Positions 44,793 to 57,600 of a stretch of 64,000 nt of DNA are shown one piece after another. Positions within the stretch are counted from its first letter, which is position 1; each line of letters starts with the position of its first letter. The stretch lies in the NCBI GenBank assembly GCA_025403435.1, contig CM046333.1:38461521-38525520 (forward strand). The letters run 5' to 3'. Under the pieces are notes generated by a model. The model saw only the letters and a list, made by a program, of their open reading frames with translations, did no database searches and had not been told where the DNA came from. The translations under genes were made by a program, and so were the position numbers. Origin of the DNA: Artocarpus heterophyllus. Taxonomy: Eukaryota > Streptophyta > Magnoliopsida > Rosales > Moraceae.

Positions 44793-45911
44793 CTCTTAAT
44801 TAGCTATTACGATTTTTCACAATTTTAAGAATTTAGGCACAAGACATATTTTAATAAAATATATGATGCGATTGCCAATTCTGAAAAATAAAAATGTGAA
44901 AGCTAATAATGGTCATCTTCAGACAATTGGTGTTGGCAAAAAAGCCAGTTGGCGAAGTTGGCGAAATCGATGCTTGGAAACAATAATGATCAATATAAAA
45001 CATAAAAAATTGTTACCATGAAGCAAATGAAATGATATTATACCCATCCACCCATACAGGCTAAGAGTAAGACACTTTAGAATACAGCACAAAACATTCT
45101 AAGTTTGTGTTTGGGACATAGTTTTAATCGTCTACGATGTAAATACAATATAAAAAATAAAAAATAAAAGCTACGGTATAAAATTTTTATATAATATAAT
45201 ATTTAAACTCATTTATTAAGATCAAATCAGTTTATCAAACATCCTAATTGAGTAGATTATGATAAAAATACCTCAAATTTTCTTAAGCAACCAAACAAAA
45301 ACTCCAAATTTTCGATTAATAACATTTCTTTTATTAAAAAAAAAAAACACTTGCATTTCACTTACCTACCTTTTCAGTCATCACACATTCAGAAGAACGC
45401 GAAAAGAAAAGAAAAAGATAGATATGACGTGTGTGCGGTGTAATCATTCAACCCGTTCAAACCTGCAATTTTGCTTTTCATCATTTACGCCAAGTACTCA
45501 AAAGAGACTTCTCAGTTCACAGAGTAGTGGATTCTATTTCTTGCTAACAATAAAAATAAATAAGTTAACAAAACTACCCAAAATTTTTTGACATTTGGGA
45601 AACATTAGTCCCCAAAGCAGACAAAGAAAACAAAGAATAACAAAACTCAACTAATGTACAGTGATTTTAACAAGCCATGTTACCTAACAAGGTATATAAA
45701 GCACATAAAGCACGCACATAAAAGTTTTCTCAGCCCGGAATCCCAACATTTTCTTGTACACCAACCAAGCAAGCATATGGAACCCAACCCATAAACAATA
45801 ATCCAGCAAACTATAAGCACCATTACCTACAAGCCAAGGTATAAAGTCCTAGGTGAAGGGAACGTCTCAAGCCAACCTATGCAACTCCCAAAAGTTTTTC
45901 GCTCCTACTGC

Positions 45912-48900
45912 TTAACCAGCTAAATCCGCAGCAACCTCGGTTACTTCCTCATTTTTCTCAGGAACTGGTCTCGTGGAGGCATCACTTGTTATTGCACTCT
46001 CACTCGCAGAGCCACTGGCGGTTTTCAACACTTCAGTACTCATACCGCCTCTTACAGAGCCTGAATTAGGGGTGCTAGAACCAGAAACGTGCTCTTCGGA
46101 TCGTTTTGGCCTGTTTAGGGCTTGACAATGTGGGCAGTAATAAGTTATGTATGGAAAATCTTCCTTCCTAGCAAGTCCTGAGCCAAGATTAAAACATCGG
46201 GTGTTTTTCTTCTTACCCATAATGACACATGAATAGATAGAAACAAACGACTGGTAGTCGAGGAATTTGAATGCATAACTAGATACACATGTTTATAAGA
46301 TTCCTTAAGTTCTATAAGCAAAAACAAGAGGTGCAATTATACAACTATGCGAAAAAACTCACCATTGTGCATGTGGCAATTGCCACAAATGAGTGCATAC
46401 GACTGTGTCGGATCCTCGCCCACAAGTAAAGCTGCAATTCGAGCAATCCATCCTCCATCATTAGAGGAGGGTCCTTGAGGATAGTGATGGTTAACAACCA
46501 ACTGACTATGCTCTAAGGCTTGCATATCCTCGCTATGCGCAGAATGAGGCGTCCCTTCCCCAGAATGATGCATAGGACTGTTCACAGCACCAGCAGAACC
46601 AGTGTGTGGTTGTTTCCTGTTCCTAAGTCCACCAGATTGAACGACTTCAACATCATTGCTCCTCCCCATTGTGGCATCAAGATTAGGTTCATCTCCCACA
46701 AACACTTTCAGGCCCGAATCAGCACCTAACTTAGATGCCAAGACAGTTGCAGCAGCGGCTTTTGCTGCTGGGTCAGGGTCATATCTCTGCACAAAAGAGC
46801 TAAGTTTAAGTACCATATATAAATTAAAAGGTTCAAAATGCCACCATGCGATTACATATATGCTCAACGAGCAATGCAAATAGATGGGAAGGACATAAAA
46901 GAGCCTACAGAAGGTATCAAGAATGAATCATAGCCCAATGTCGTCCCCAAGTAACAAAATTATCAAACATAAAATATCTTGAAAGCAACTTTCCTTTTTG
47001 TTTTCTTTGCAAGTTTCACATGTTATTTGCTGCCATTGCAACACTCAACTGCACTCTTCGTAAAAGTACTGCTGTAAGGTATCTCAATCTCATTTATGGC
47101 ATTCGAAAGCTCTTTTCATCAAAATATTGTCATCACACCAAAAGAAAACAGTAGAAGACTCAAATTACACCTTGTACAAGTAAATTCATAACTTCTCATT
47201 ACTACATTCAAAACAAGGTATCTTAATCTCATTTACGGCATTCAAAAACAATACCATGTCCCTGCATTGGGTGTCCCATCATAAAAGTTCCTGCAATTCT
47301 CAGTAATAATTGAACCACGATTTAAGTAAATGAAAAGGGTAAAAACTTAACGAGATGCATAAAGACCTATACAGCTGAAGATTTTGCAAATGAAACATTG
47401 ACGAATGAACAATATGCCAAAGCAAGCATGAAATACATAGGTAATAAAATGAGCGCACTGAAACAACATAAACATGTTTTTAATCACCACCTGAATAAGC
47501 TGTTGAGTGGTGTAGTAATTTGTTTTTTCTTTCAACTCATCAATTTTTGCTTGCCTTTCCGCTCTAAGTCTTTCCAAGGTTTTTTGGTCCTTGCGGTCAC
47601 CTAAAACATGTAGAACAAAATAAATAACACAAGGAAAGGCAGTTTTATTGAAAACTAAACTACTAATATAATTCTTACCAAAAAAAAAAGGTTACTAATA
47701 TTATAATGTTATGAACAAAATGACCATCAATACAAATTCGTATACACTGGATCCCTCTACTAAACTAGCTTTAGCGATTTGAAAAGATATGGTCCAGCTT
47801 TTGCTCCCCAACATCAAAATTTTAAGCTGCTAAGAGATGGACAGGTACGGTTTCCATATCCCACCCCTCTCACTGCACGTGCAGGCATATATGTACAAAT
47901 GAACGAAGATAATATAGAGTGAGCACACCAAACACATGAAAACAAAAGAGAAATTGGGAAGTACAGTTCTAGAAGTTTGAAATTTTGAACTCAAACTTGG
48001 TTTGGTGCCATGCTAAGAAACCACCGATCACAAAGGCTTAGCCACTAGAAAATAGGACGATATTGGATTTCATATTTAATAGAGACAACTGAAAAATGTC
48101 AAACAAGTATTATTTCATACTAGATATCCACCTTCCCTTTCTGAGGCCCAGAATATACAATATAGACATGAGTGAAAGTTGAACATCAGTATAAACTATT
48201 CCAACAAGAAAGAAGAAAGGAAGAAGAAACTGGACAAAAGGAACTATAGGCACCACAAAGAATGAAAACGTGACAGCCCAGCAAAAAAAAAGAAGAGAAA
48301 AGAAAAGAAAAGACCAATGACTTTAGCTAATGAGTACTCAAGTATCAAATATCAACCATTAAATCTTATCATGGTAAATAGCAACGTCAAAAAGTTAGCA
48401 CAAGCACCAAGGTTCAGACCATTGTACGGAACATTGTAAACACTTGATAGCTATAAGACCATATCAGGTGAGTTAAAGACCAGAAAAACAGCCATACTTC
48501 AAGAAGTTTTGAATCCCAAAAAATAAGAAAGTAAATTTACTGTAAGAATTATATGCCTGAAACTGAAAGAGTAGATTGGCCGAATTTCTCTCTCTTCATT
48601 TCTGAAACTTTCAAAACGGGCTCAATCAGATAACATATAAGATATTTTTCCAAATTCCGAAAATGCCGATTGGAGTCCAGTGTTTTTCCAAGAAGCTTTT
48701 GAAACATATCGTGTTATCTAAGAGCAGGTAAAACAATAAGGATATTCTAAAATCCCAAAACCCAACAAAGAAACCAGTTTGAAGAGAACTATACAAGGGG
48801 TTATCAAAACACAAGCACCCAGCAACAAGAAACAAAAAACAAAATAGACATAAGAAGAAAAAATAAGTTTCCCAGGTAATACCAGATAAATTGGTGCAAT

Positions 48901-49842
48901 CACATTAACATGGACATAGACGTGCTGAAAAAATTTTAGTTAGTTATTTGGGCACTTACACATCTTAGTGAAGCTTATAAATGTTGTATAGGCAAGGGAA
49001 GAGACAGCAGGCAAAAGAAACATTGGCAAAGCACGAAATGCCCTCATCTTCCAATTCAAATCCGGTTGTCTTGTAGTTATGATAGCATAACCAACTGCTA
49101 TAACCTGATAATTAGACGAAATCTAAGGTCCTTTGGGAGAACAGGTATAAAACACTTTTGAGAATATTAACAACTATCAGGTCAATCAAACTGCATTGAC
49201 GTTCATCACACTCTATAAAAATCCCAATAAAGCTGGCAGTGTGACATTTGTAACTCGCAAGGATTTGGTAAACCTTAATGCCAGGTCAAAATTAAAAGGG
49301 ATGCACAATAATCATATTACATAGATTGATTTGGTAGAGGTATGTAACATATCAATACAGAATGTTCAGAGCACCTCCATAGGTAACCCCTGATATACCA
49401 AATAGCAGTGTAAAGAAAGAAACAACCAAACTTTCAGTCCAGAAATTTAAACACACTATTGGGAAGTGAGCCACAAGGACTTCTTAACCTTTCTGTGAAA
49501 GTGAAAATCAAATGATAATTTTACACCACAGGCCAAGGCTAAAAACAACACAGAATCTTATAGAGAAAAAAAGGGTACCTCAAAAACAACAGAAAATATG
49601 ATAAGTTGCCTAATCACCCGCCTCCAGGATTGGGACCTCCTCTTCATTCGGGCAAGGACGGTGGCTTCTTCCTTAGAAATGTACTGAAGCCGCTTCTCGA
49701 AATCGTCGCCGTGTATTCTAAAGATCCCATTCCAAATTCTGGAAATAATTCCCTTCTTCTTCTTCTTCTTCGTCATCGCAACCTCTGTCGTAGTAGCACC
49801 TGTATCATTCTTCTCACCTTCCACAACTTTGTCTTCTGCCAT
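45912..49842 (-). CDS. Lunapark-type ER three-way-junction protein (LNP), five exons
   Basis: Exons 49842-49579, 49104-48960, 47600-47491, 46786-46363, 46177-45912; 1209 nt, 402 residues, similar to plant LNP1/LNP2. Lunapark proteins localise to ER tubule junctions and shape the network together with atlastin/RHD3-type GTPases. The N-terminal part is polar with a Lys run (residues about 24-30). Two hydrophobic segments follow, about 78-98 (QLIIFSVVFEVIAVGYAII) and about 113-133 (ALPMFLLPAVSSLAYTTFIS), forming the hairpin with both termini in the cytosol. A basic coiled coil comes next (137-173, TLERLRAERQAKIDELKEKT). The C-terminal zinc ribbon uses Cys307, Cys310, Cys329 and Cys332 (ICGNCHMHN and YITYYCPHC). 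A disordered Ser/Glu tail ends the protein. Exon phases agree. All hallmark residues are present. Confidence 0.94.
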
Positions 49843-51000
49843 CTCCTTTTCTCTTCCCTTTTAGACTCGCAAAATGCAAACAAAAATCAGCAACGGACAA
49901 TTCAGGTTGCTTTTAAATACCTCTCAGCAATTCAGTAAACAACCTTTTTTCCTTCCAAAACAACAACAACAAACAAAGACAGTCTCTTCCTTTTTCTACC
50001 AACACAATACATACAAAAATCCCAACCAAAAACCAGCAACAGAAAAGTTGGGTAGTTTTGATTGTAAATATGCTTTGGCTTAAGTTGAGTTGAGCAAATT
50101 GTATTGTCTAATACTTCTCAATAATTCAATCAACTTTTTTCCTCAAAAAAAAAAAAAAGAACATAAGACTGCAGTTTGAAAAGGACCATGAGCTCCATCG
50201 TATATTTTCAGTCACTTTTCCACAACCCATTACAACGAACATAAAAATAAAAAATAAAAATAACAACAACAATAATATTAACACCAATCCGAGATCGTTT
50301 TAATTAAAAGAGCAACAGAGAAACCTATCCAAACAACAAAATATTGGAAAAATCCCAATTGGCAACCGATAAACAAACAGAAAAAACAGATCCATAAATT
50401 CTTTCCAAAAATTAATCTTACAAAGAAAGAAATCTTTACCTTCAGAAGAAAGTTGAGATTCGATCCGAGACGGTTGAATTGAATGAATATTTATCTTCCT
50501 CTTCTTCTTCTTGGTGTGGAATCGGATCTCCAAGGAGTAATGATTATGGAAGAATCTGGAAAAACGAAGTCCGTAAGGGCAACGCAAAACGAAAACAAAG
50601 GGGGGGTTTTTGACGATCGAGGAAATAGTGGGAGTGTCGAGAAATGTAGACGAAGAGAGAAGAAGGAAAATGGAAGAGAAAGCGAAGGAAAATGGGGATG
50701 AGAATTGATTGATATTTGCTTGATGGGAAAATTTCAAGTCTTTTTTTCTTTGGATGATTTTGAGAGAAAAATCCTGAAGTCTTTTTTTAATATGAACGAA
50801 TAAATTAAAGACGCTGTTTTGGAAAATAAACTACGCGCGACGCAGGCGAAAGCCGAAAGACGACCAACTCTTTTTCCATCCCCAACCGCTTTCACTTTTT
50901 CCTTTCTGTTTCTCTTTCTCCTAACTTTCTGTAATAATAATAACAATTTATTTTATGTCAGAAATTTTAAAGCTATACCAACTGAAAAAAAGTAGAAAAT
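49843..51000 (-). promoter_or_regulatory. 5' UTR and promoter region of the Lunapark gene, with possible leader intron
   Basis: A good donor (TTCTGAAG then GTAAAG on the minus strand, near 50439) and AG-ended acceptor candidates near 49870-49875 suggest a leader intron of about 565 bases. Long open frames seen here on both strands (50300-50946) are low-complexity and not supported as genes. Confidence 0.4.
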
Positions 51001-51041
51001 TATCGAAAAGTCTCTGAGGATTATGCATACGTTTCCATACA

Positions 51042-51250
51042 CCCCCTTTGGCATGAAAGATGAAAAGGAGGTAAAACAATAAGAGTTATAGAGTGTTGAT
51101 AGGATGGCTAAAATTGTTGGTTTAACTGTTTTTTTTGTAGTATGTAAGAGTTTTATATTGTAGTGATTGTTTTATTGTTATTGTAGCATGTGAGAGTTTT
51201 ATACCATTTATAACTGAGTGGTTGAGATCACTTTTGCCAAACACCCTTTT
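51042..51250. mobile_element. hAT-like MITE, about 209 bp
   Basis: It begins CCCCCTTTGGCATGAAAG and ends CTTTTGCCAAACACCCTTT, with inverted termini sharing TTTGGCA. It contains GTAGCATGTGAGAGTTTTAT, the same core as the MITE at 53385-53565, so the two belong to related families. Confidence 0.6.
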
Positions 51251-51639
51251 AGAAAGATAGAAAATATAAAGAATGAAGAGGATTATAAAATTTTTTATGT
51301 TATTTAGTAAGAAAAAGAGATAGTTAAATCAATAGATGATAGTTATTTATGTACTTACTATATTGTATATTATACTATTTGTTAATAATTTGTTTTAAAG
51401 GATAAAAAAAGTCTTTTTAATTAAATTTAGGTAAATTGCTTGGATCCCTCTATTAATAGAATGATCTAAATTAATAGGTCCAGGGGGAGAGTATCTCCCA
51501 CCATGTCTCCCTTCTCATCTCATCCCTCCATCCAAACAACGGATTCTTCCTTTCCTTCCTTTCCTTAGCCCATAATACTTGTCAACTACAATCTCTCTCT
51601 AAGAATGTACATGAAATAGAAGTTCTTGATGTTGACTCT

Positions 51640-53960
51640 ATTGATTTGGTGTCCTCACCAACCAAGAAATGACATTGATGTATACTTGGCACCGTTAATC
51701 GATGTCCTAAAGAGCTTATGGAAAATAGAATTGAAATTAGAGATGCTTACTGATAAAAGACATTCACACTCCTTGCAATGTTGACATGGACAATTAACGA
51801 CTTCCCCACATATAGAAATCTATCCGGTTATTCAGTGAAGAGTTCTATTAGTTGTCCTAGTTGTATGAAAGAAATGTCTCACATATAGTTGGAGAATGAT
51901 AAGGAAACAATTTTTCTTGGCCATAGAAAATGGTTGCTAAGAGATCATCGTTACCACAAACAAAGGAAAACTTTTGATGGTAACATTGAACAAAGACACA
52001 CTCCTTGGCCTTTAACAGGTGAACAAGTATTTGAAATGGTAAGAGATGTGGAAGTGGTAATCGAGAAAAGAAAGTGAGGTAAGGACAAGCTGCCAATAGA
52101 TGGATCTTAGAAAAAGAGATCTTCGTCAAACTTCTATATTGGAAGACACTTTTTGTTTGTCATTGCTTAGATGTTATGTATATTCAGAAAAATGTTTGTA
52201 AATCAATAGTCGGCACATTGCTTGACATTTCAGGCAAAACTAGGGATAGTGAAAAGGCACGGTTGGATCTTATAGAGATAGATATTAGACCTAATTTGTT
52301 TCCTGAGAAAAAAAGAGAACGTACTTACTTATCTCTAACGAAGTACACATTATCAAGAGGAAAAAAGAAAAAGCTTTGTAAATGGCTTGCTTCGTTGAAA
52401 GTGCCGGACAACTATTCTTCAAACTTTAAAAAGTTGGTGTCGGATGAAGGATTTAAAACTTATTAGCATGAAAACACATGATTGTCATATGTTGATGTAA
52501 AAATTACTACCACTTGCATTGTGAGGAATTCTAACAAAGGATATGATATTTGCAATTACCAAGTTGTGCTCGTTCTTTAATTCAATATGCTTCGAGGTAA
52601 TTGATCCACTTATGCTAGATTTACTACAATTGAAATTAGTACAAACCTTGCGCATCCTTGAGAAGTATTTTCCACTGGTATTTCTTGACATCATAATTCA
52701 TCTAACGGACAACTTAGTCCGTGAAGTTAAGTTATGTAGACTAGTGTATTTGAGATGGATGTACTCTTTTGAAAGGTATATAAAGGTTTTGAAAAGCTAT
52801 ATAAAGAACTGAAATAGGCCGAAAGGATGTATCATAGAACATAGTGGAGGAATCGGTTAAATTTTAGTCCAAGTACTTGTCCAATGCGGTAGCAATTGGG
52901 GTGCCAAAGATAATAAACATTGAGCCTAGAGGACTATCTATTAGCAATCCTTCCTTGGTAAACCAAGAGTATTGGGAGGAAGTTTGTCTTTATGTATTGC
53001 ATAATGCTAATGAAGTGGAGCCTTTCATTGAGGTTCACCTGAAGGAATTAAAAAAGGCGAACTCGAAAAGAGTAAAAGACGAGGAATGGTTGCAAGATGA
53101 ACACAACCAGACTTTTCGGGAGTAGATTAGAGCACATATCTATGCCAAGTACTCTACATCACAAGATAGAAGCGTCTCACAAAACTTAAAGAACCTAGAT
53201 AGAGGACCATCATCGATAATTACAAGGTATACATCATATTCTATAAATAATTACACTTTCTAAACTCGTATAAGAGATGAGAAGGATCCTGCCAAAAATA
53301 ACTGGTGTAACCTTTCATGCCAAGGCTGTGCATATTTCTTCCGTAAAGGACAAGAATCCGATATATGGGACCATAAACTACTTTGGTGGTGTTTGGAAGG
53401 TGGTGGGAACCGTTGGTTAGAACCACTTTTACTGTAGCATGTGAGAGCTTTACACTGTAACAATTTTTTTTTTTATTGTTACTGTAGCATGTGAGAGCTT
53501 TACACTGTTCATAACCGAGTTTGTGGTGGGAAACTGTAGTTCCCATCACTGTGCCAAACAGGGGGTTTGATTTCGTTAAAGATATTTAGGAACTTAATTA
53601 TAGGGTAGGCATAGCACTTTTTAAGTGCAAGTGGGTCAATAATAACTATGTTAAGACCGATAATGACAACATCACAATGGTTGACTTTAGGCAATTGGGA
53701 TATAAAATCGATCCCTTCATTATGGCATTGTAAGCAATTGAAGTTTTTTATACAACGGATCTCGAAGATTTGGAAGTTGCCCCTGGTCATCTTGATGAAG
53801 TCAAGAGTAGTTCTTGATGCTGAAGAAGCTATCGAAGACTACACGACATCTAGTCATTCATGAAGGGATTACCATCGATTACTGATTTTGACGAGGATGT
53901 TTCCCACTTGATTCGTGAAGATGTAGAATGGACTTGTGTAGAGGAATCGAAGGAAAAAAA
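51640..53960 (+). pseudogene. CACTA (En/Spm) TNP2-type transposase remnant
   Basis: Frame-hopping translation gives the plant TNP2 transposase in order: NDIDVYLAPLIDVLKSLW near 51668, FLGHRKWLLRDHRYHKQRKT near 51913-51970, RHTPWPLTGEQVFEMV, LPYWKTLFVCHCLDVMYIEK near 52130-52195, then NVCKSIVGTLLDISGKTRDS and GIL.KDM near 52525. A C-terminal segment, YVKTDNDNI then VDFRQLGYKIDPFI, lies near 53650-53720. At least eight stops or frameshifts break the frame, so it is inactive. The MITE at 53385-53565 interrupts the C-terminal part. CACTA terminal repeats were not found. Confidence 0.85.
53385..53565. mobile_element. hAT-like MITE inserted in the CACTA transposase remnant
   Basis: About 181 bases from GGTGGTGTTTGGAAGGTGGT to GTGCCAAACAGGGGG. 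The ends are inverted (GTTTGG and CCAAAC), and inside is a direct pair of TACTGTAGCATGTGAGAGCT (about 53430 and 53481). CACTA-type peptide sequence resumes on the far side. Confidence 0.65.
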
Positions 53961-54657
53961 AGAGGGAAAAAGTGAGCATTTGTAAACTAATTTATGTCAT
54001 TTTATTTCAATTAAGTTTTTTTTATATATTTTTTTTTGTTTTTCTTCTTTAATTTTAAGCTAAGGGATGTATCTTTATTTCACTCATAATGTATTTTGAT
54101 GTAATAGAATTTCTGATAAAATACAAAAAATAAAATGAATTATGGGTCATTTAATACATAACACACAGGCTGGCCACCTTGGGAAAATGAGAAAAGAAGG
54201 TAAAAAATTAGCCATTTTACACCAATTTTACACAACAGTTTTCCCAAAAAACCATCGCATAAGCTAGATGAAAAACCAATTTTGCACGATAGTTTTTTAG
54301 GAAAACCTAAGTTTTTCCAAAAAACTATTGTGTTAGAGGACTAAAACAATATAGTTTTAGCCTCTCACTCAAATTTAAGCCCCGCGCTATTTGTTATTCC
54401 CCATTGTTTGAATCTTTTATCTAACTTTCAAACCATCTCTCTCTCTAACTCCGCCCTCCACAATCCCGGCCCACCTTGCCCCCCCACCCCCGCTGTTGAC
54501 CCCTAACCCACCACCGTCAACTACTCGACCTTGTATTGTCCTCATCTTTCTTTCTCGTACACTTCACTGTTGCCGTTCGAAACCAGCTGAGGCCATCGTT
54601 CCAAGGCATCCCCCACCGCCCTTACCGCCACTATCAAGTCATCCTTCACGACCCCAC
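53961..54657. other. CACTA-derived non-coding DNA with subterminal-like inverted repeats
   Basis: At about 54225-54345 short motifs such as AAAACTATTGTG and ACAACAGTTTTCCC recur in both orientations, as in CACTA subterminal regions. From 54430 the DNA is C-rich (CCGGCCCACC, CCCCCCACCCCCGC). A 63-codon frame at 54496-54687 is composition-driven and runs into the element at 54658. Confidence 0.4.
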
Positions 54658-57600
54658 TGTAACATCCCTTTACGGACGTTACAATAATCATTACTTTTAC
54701 CATTAATATCATTATTTAAAGATAAACAATTTAAATAAAACACTTATACTCAAGTAGATATCTCAGGAATATATGCATATATATATATATATATATTAAG
54801 AAAACTACTTATCGGATTTACTTCCCTCATCTCAGTTAGCCCAACGGAACACCTACAGTGTTCAGCTACCAATAACCTACAGAAATGGTTAGTTTACAAA
54901 TACAAACATTTATTAAATTATAGACATATACAAAACTCCAAACAATGTTTAAAACTCTCGAGAAAAATGCTTAAATGTTCAAATAATTTAACCACAACAA
55001 AATAAAAGAAACATGTCATAGTCCTCAAGAAACCATAACTAAGGAAAACATTAACTTGTCTCAAAACATTCAAAATTCCATGGGAAAATAAACCAAGTTT
55101 TCAAATCAACATCATGCAAAAAATAACATTAATAATAAAATAATTGCTTGAGTAATTAATTCTTTTTATAGTGTGATTCTCTTTCCAATCCAACACTCAT
55201 TGCACGCATGCCCGTCTTCGTCCTCCACTTAGTCATATGCCTTTTTATCTTTGTTTGCAACATGATATAAAACTAAGTAAGCATAAGTTTAGTAAGTACA
55301 CTTTCCTATCTCACAATATAAAATATGAACTCTTATAAAAATATAACATAAGATCATAATCATAAACATAATAGTGTACACGGCACATATTCATATATAT
55401 AACATATCTTTCATTTAAACTTCCGTATTAAAATGTTAGTCATTTTATCTTTGGGAGCCCAAGCGTTGCACTATTAACATGTAGGCATGCCATCATGAGA
55501 GGATGAGCTAACTAGTCTCAAACTAAACATGACAAATCCAAACCTTACAGTACATCATAAGCATCAACATAAGGTGTGCAACGCTTAGTTAAGTGATGCA
55601 TATACATATATATAAGCTTTCTTTGAATACTTGTCATGAACCATACAAACATAGACATAAAATAATCCATAAGAAAATTTATCGTAAAAGGTCTTGAAAT
55701 AAGAACATTAAGTCACAAACCTTTGCTTATAAAGCATTGCTTATATTTTCATAAACTTTATCATGTTGTAGGTGAGAATGTACTTAGTTGACTTGCTTGC
55801 TTACTAAACCTTAAATTGGGTTATGTAGCCGCGTTTCTTGGTGTGCTCGATTTTTGGAGTGTTCATGTCAATCTTTCATATAATACATGAAATTAATATT
55901 CATGTTCATGATATCATTTAATACTATGTAATATCATCATACATCATTTTTAATGAAACAAAGCATCTTTGAGTCATAAACATACACTTTGAGTCAAGAA
56001 ACATGGAGACAGAAAACTTGACCTTTAATCACTTAGAGAAATTAATCTCAATTTTATAAGCATGAATAAAGTCTAAAACTTATTCCCTAACATAGCTAAC
56101 ATATAAAAACATCACTCAAATTTTTTTCTCTCCTCAAATTTTTTTTTCTCTTTAAAATATTAATTCAAAATACCTTTTTTAATTTTTCAAAACATTCAAG
56201 TAAATCTATCAGTCACAAAAACTGATTGACCGTCAAGGATTCATTACCTTATATCTTTTGATTCACATTCAATTAGAGCATGAAAATTTATAGGAATAAA
56301 TTAACACATATATATAACTCTCATATTTTTTTAGCCATAAAAATTTCATTTGATAATTTAAATAAATCACATAATCAATACTACAAAATCTACTAGCAAA
56401 GCCTAAGCAGTGAGCAATCTAAATTAAAAATTATTGATTAAATCATTAATGTCATAAAATAATTTACAAAAATTATTATTCATAATAGACACATAAAATC
56501 ATAGCATATCCAAAATTTAGTTTCAAATAAATTCAAAATAATTTAAAACATATGCCTGAATTCAGAGTTAATAATAACATCAGACATGTTAAACAACGAA
56601 CAGATTTATTTCAAACATTTTTATAAAATCAAATATATATGATATGCTTCTGGAATTTTTATGTGACATGCTTAACATATAAATAAACTCAAAAAATTAA
56701 TAAATCATGTAAAACACATTTAAAAGTAGGGGTAGCAAAACCGGTTGATGGGTCGGGTTAATGTTGGGTTGGAGTTAATTTTTACAAAATTAGGTCGACA
56801 CTAACCCGACCCGTGACACGAACGGGTTGAGAATTCTCAACCCGAACACGACCCATTTTGATACGGGTTGACACGAACACGACCCGTGTCAACCTGTTTC
56901 AACCCGTTTCTTATGCATAGTGTCAAAAAATAATGACCCGCGACCCGTTTTTGACCCGTAACCCGATTGTGACCCGCAACCCGCCTCTAACCCGCCTACA
57001 TTAATATATATAATATTAAAAAAAATAAAATTAGAAGAGTTTCATACCACTTCAACAAGAAGATGAGTGATAAAAGAGGTAGGGTTTGATCTTTTAAGAG
57101 CTTATATTATATATGAAATAATACTAATTTTTTTTAAGTTAATTAATTAATTACGGGTCAGAAATGAGTCATTTTGGTGTCAGACGGGTTAACCCAAACA
57201 CGACCCATTTTTTGACGGGTCAGTTTCGGGTCCACACTAAAATGACCAGTGGTCAAATTTTTGACACTAACCCGCAAAAAAATGTGTCGGATTTGTGTCG
57301 TGTCATCGTGCCACAACCCGTACCGCCGATCCTATTTAAAAGTATGATTTATTATGTCACAAATTATATAGAGCATATCAAGTAGACATTCATAACCACT
57401 GAGTACTTAGCGATCAACAAATTTTGTCTTAACACATAATAAAGATATGAAGTTAAAAATTTACAAACACTTTTTAACATATCAACAATGATTTATAATT
57501 TTTTACAGAATCAAAAGACGTTCTTTGACCCATAAAACGGACTCTACAAAATACAAATATAAATCTACTAGCAAATAAAATTTTGTGAGCATGTTTGACT

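Larger units (their letters stand above)
43250..45911. other. Intergenic region upstream of UBP26 and downstream of the Lunapark gene
   Basis: No gene is supported. It contains the UBP26 promoter, the two MITEs at 43373-43847 and 44693-44792, a 9-bp-arm hairpin (CAGAGTCTCCTGAGACTCTG, about 44490-44509) and, from about 45600, the probable 3' UTR of the Lunapark gene. Confidence 0.6.

Noticed and set aside
50300..50946. Long frames on both strands upstream of the Lunapark gene
   Set aside because: They cover its predicted 5' UTR and promoter, are low-complexity and have no homology that I recognise.
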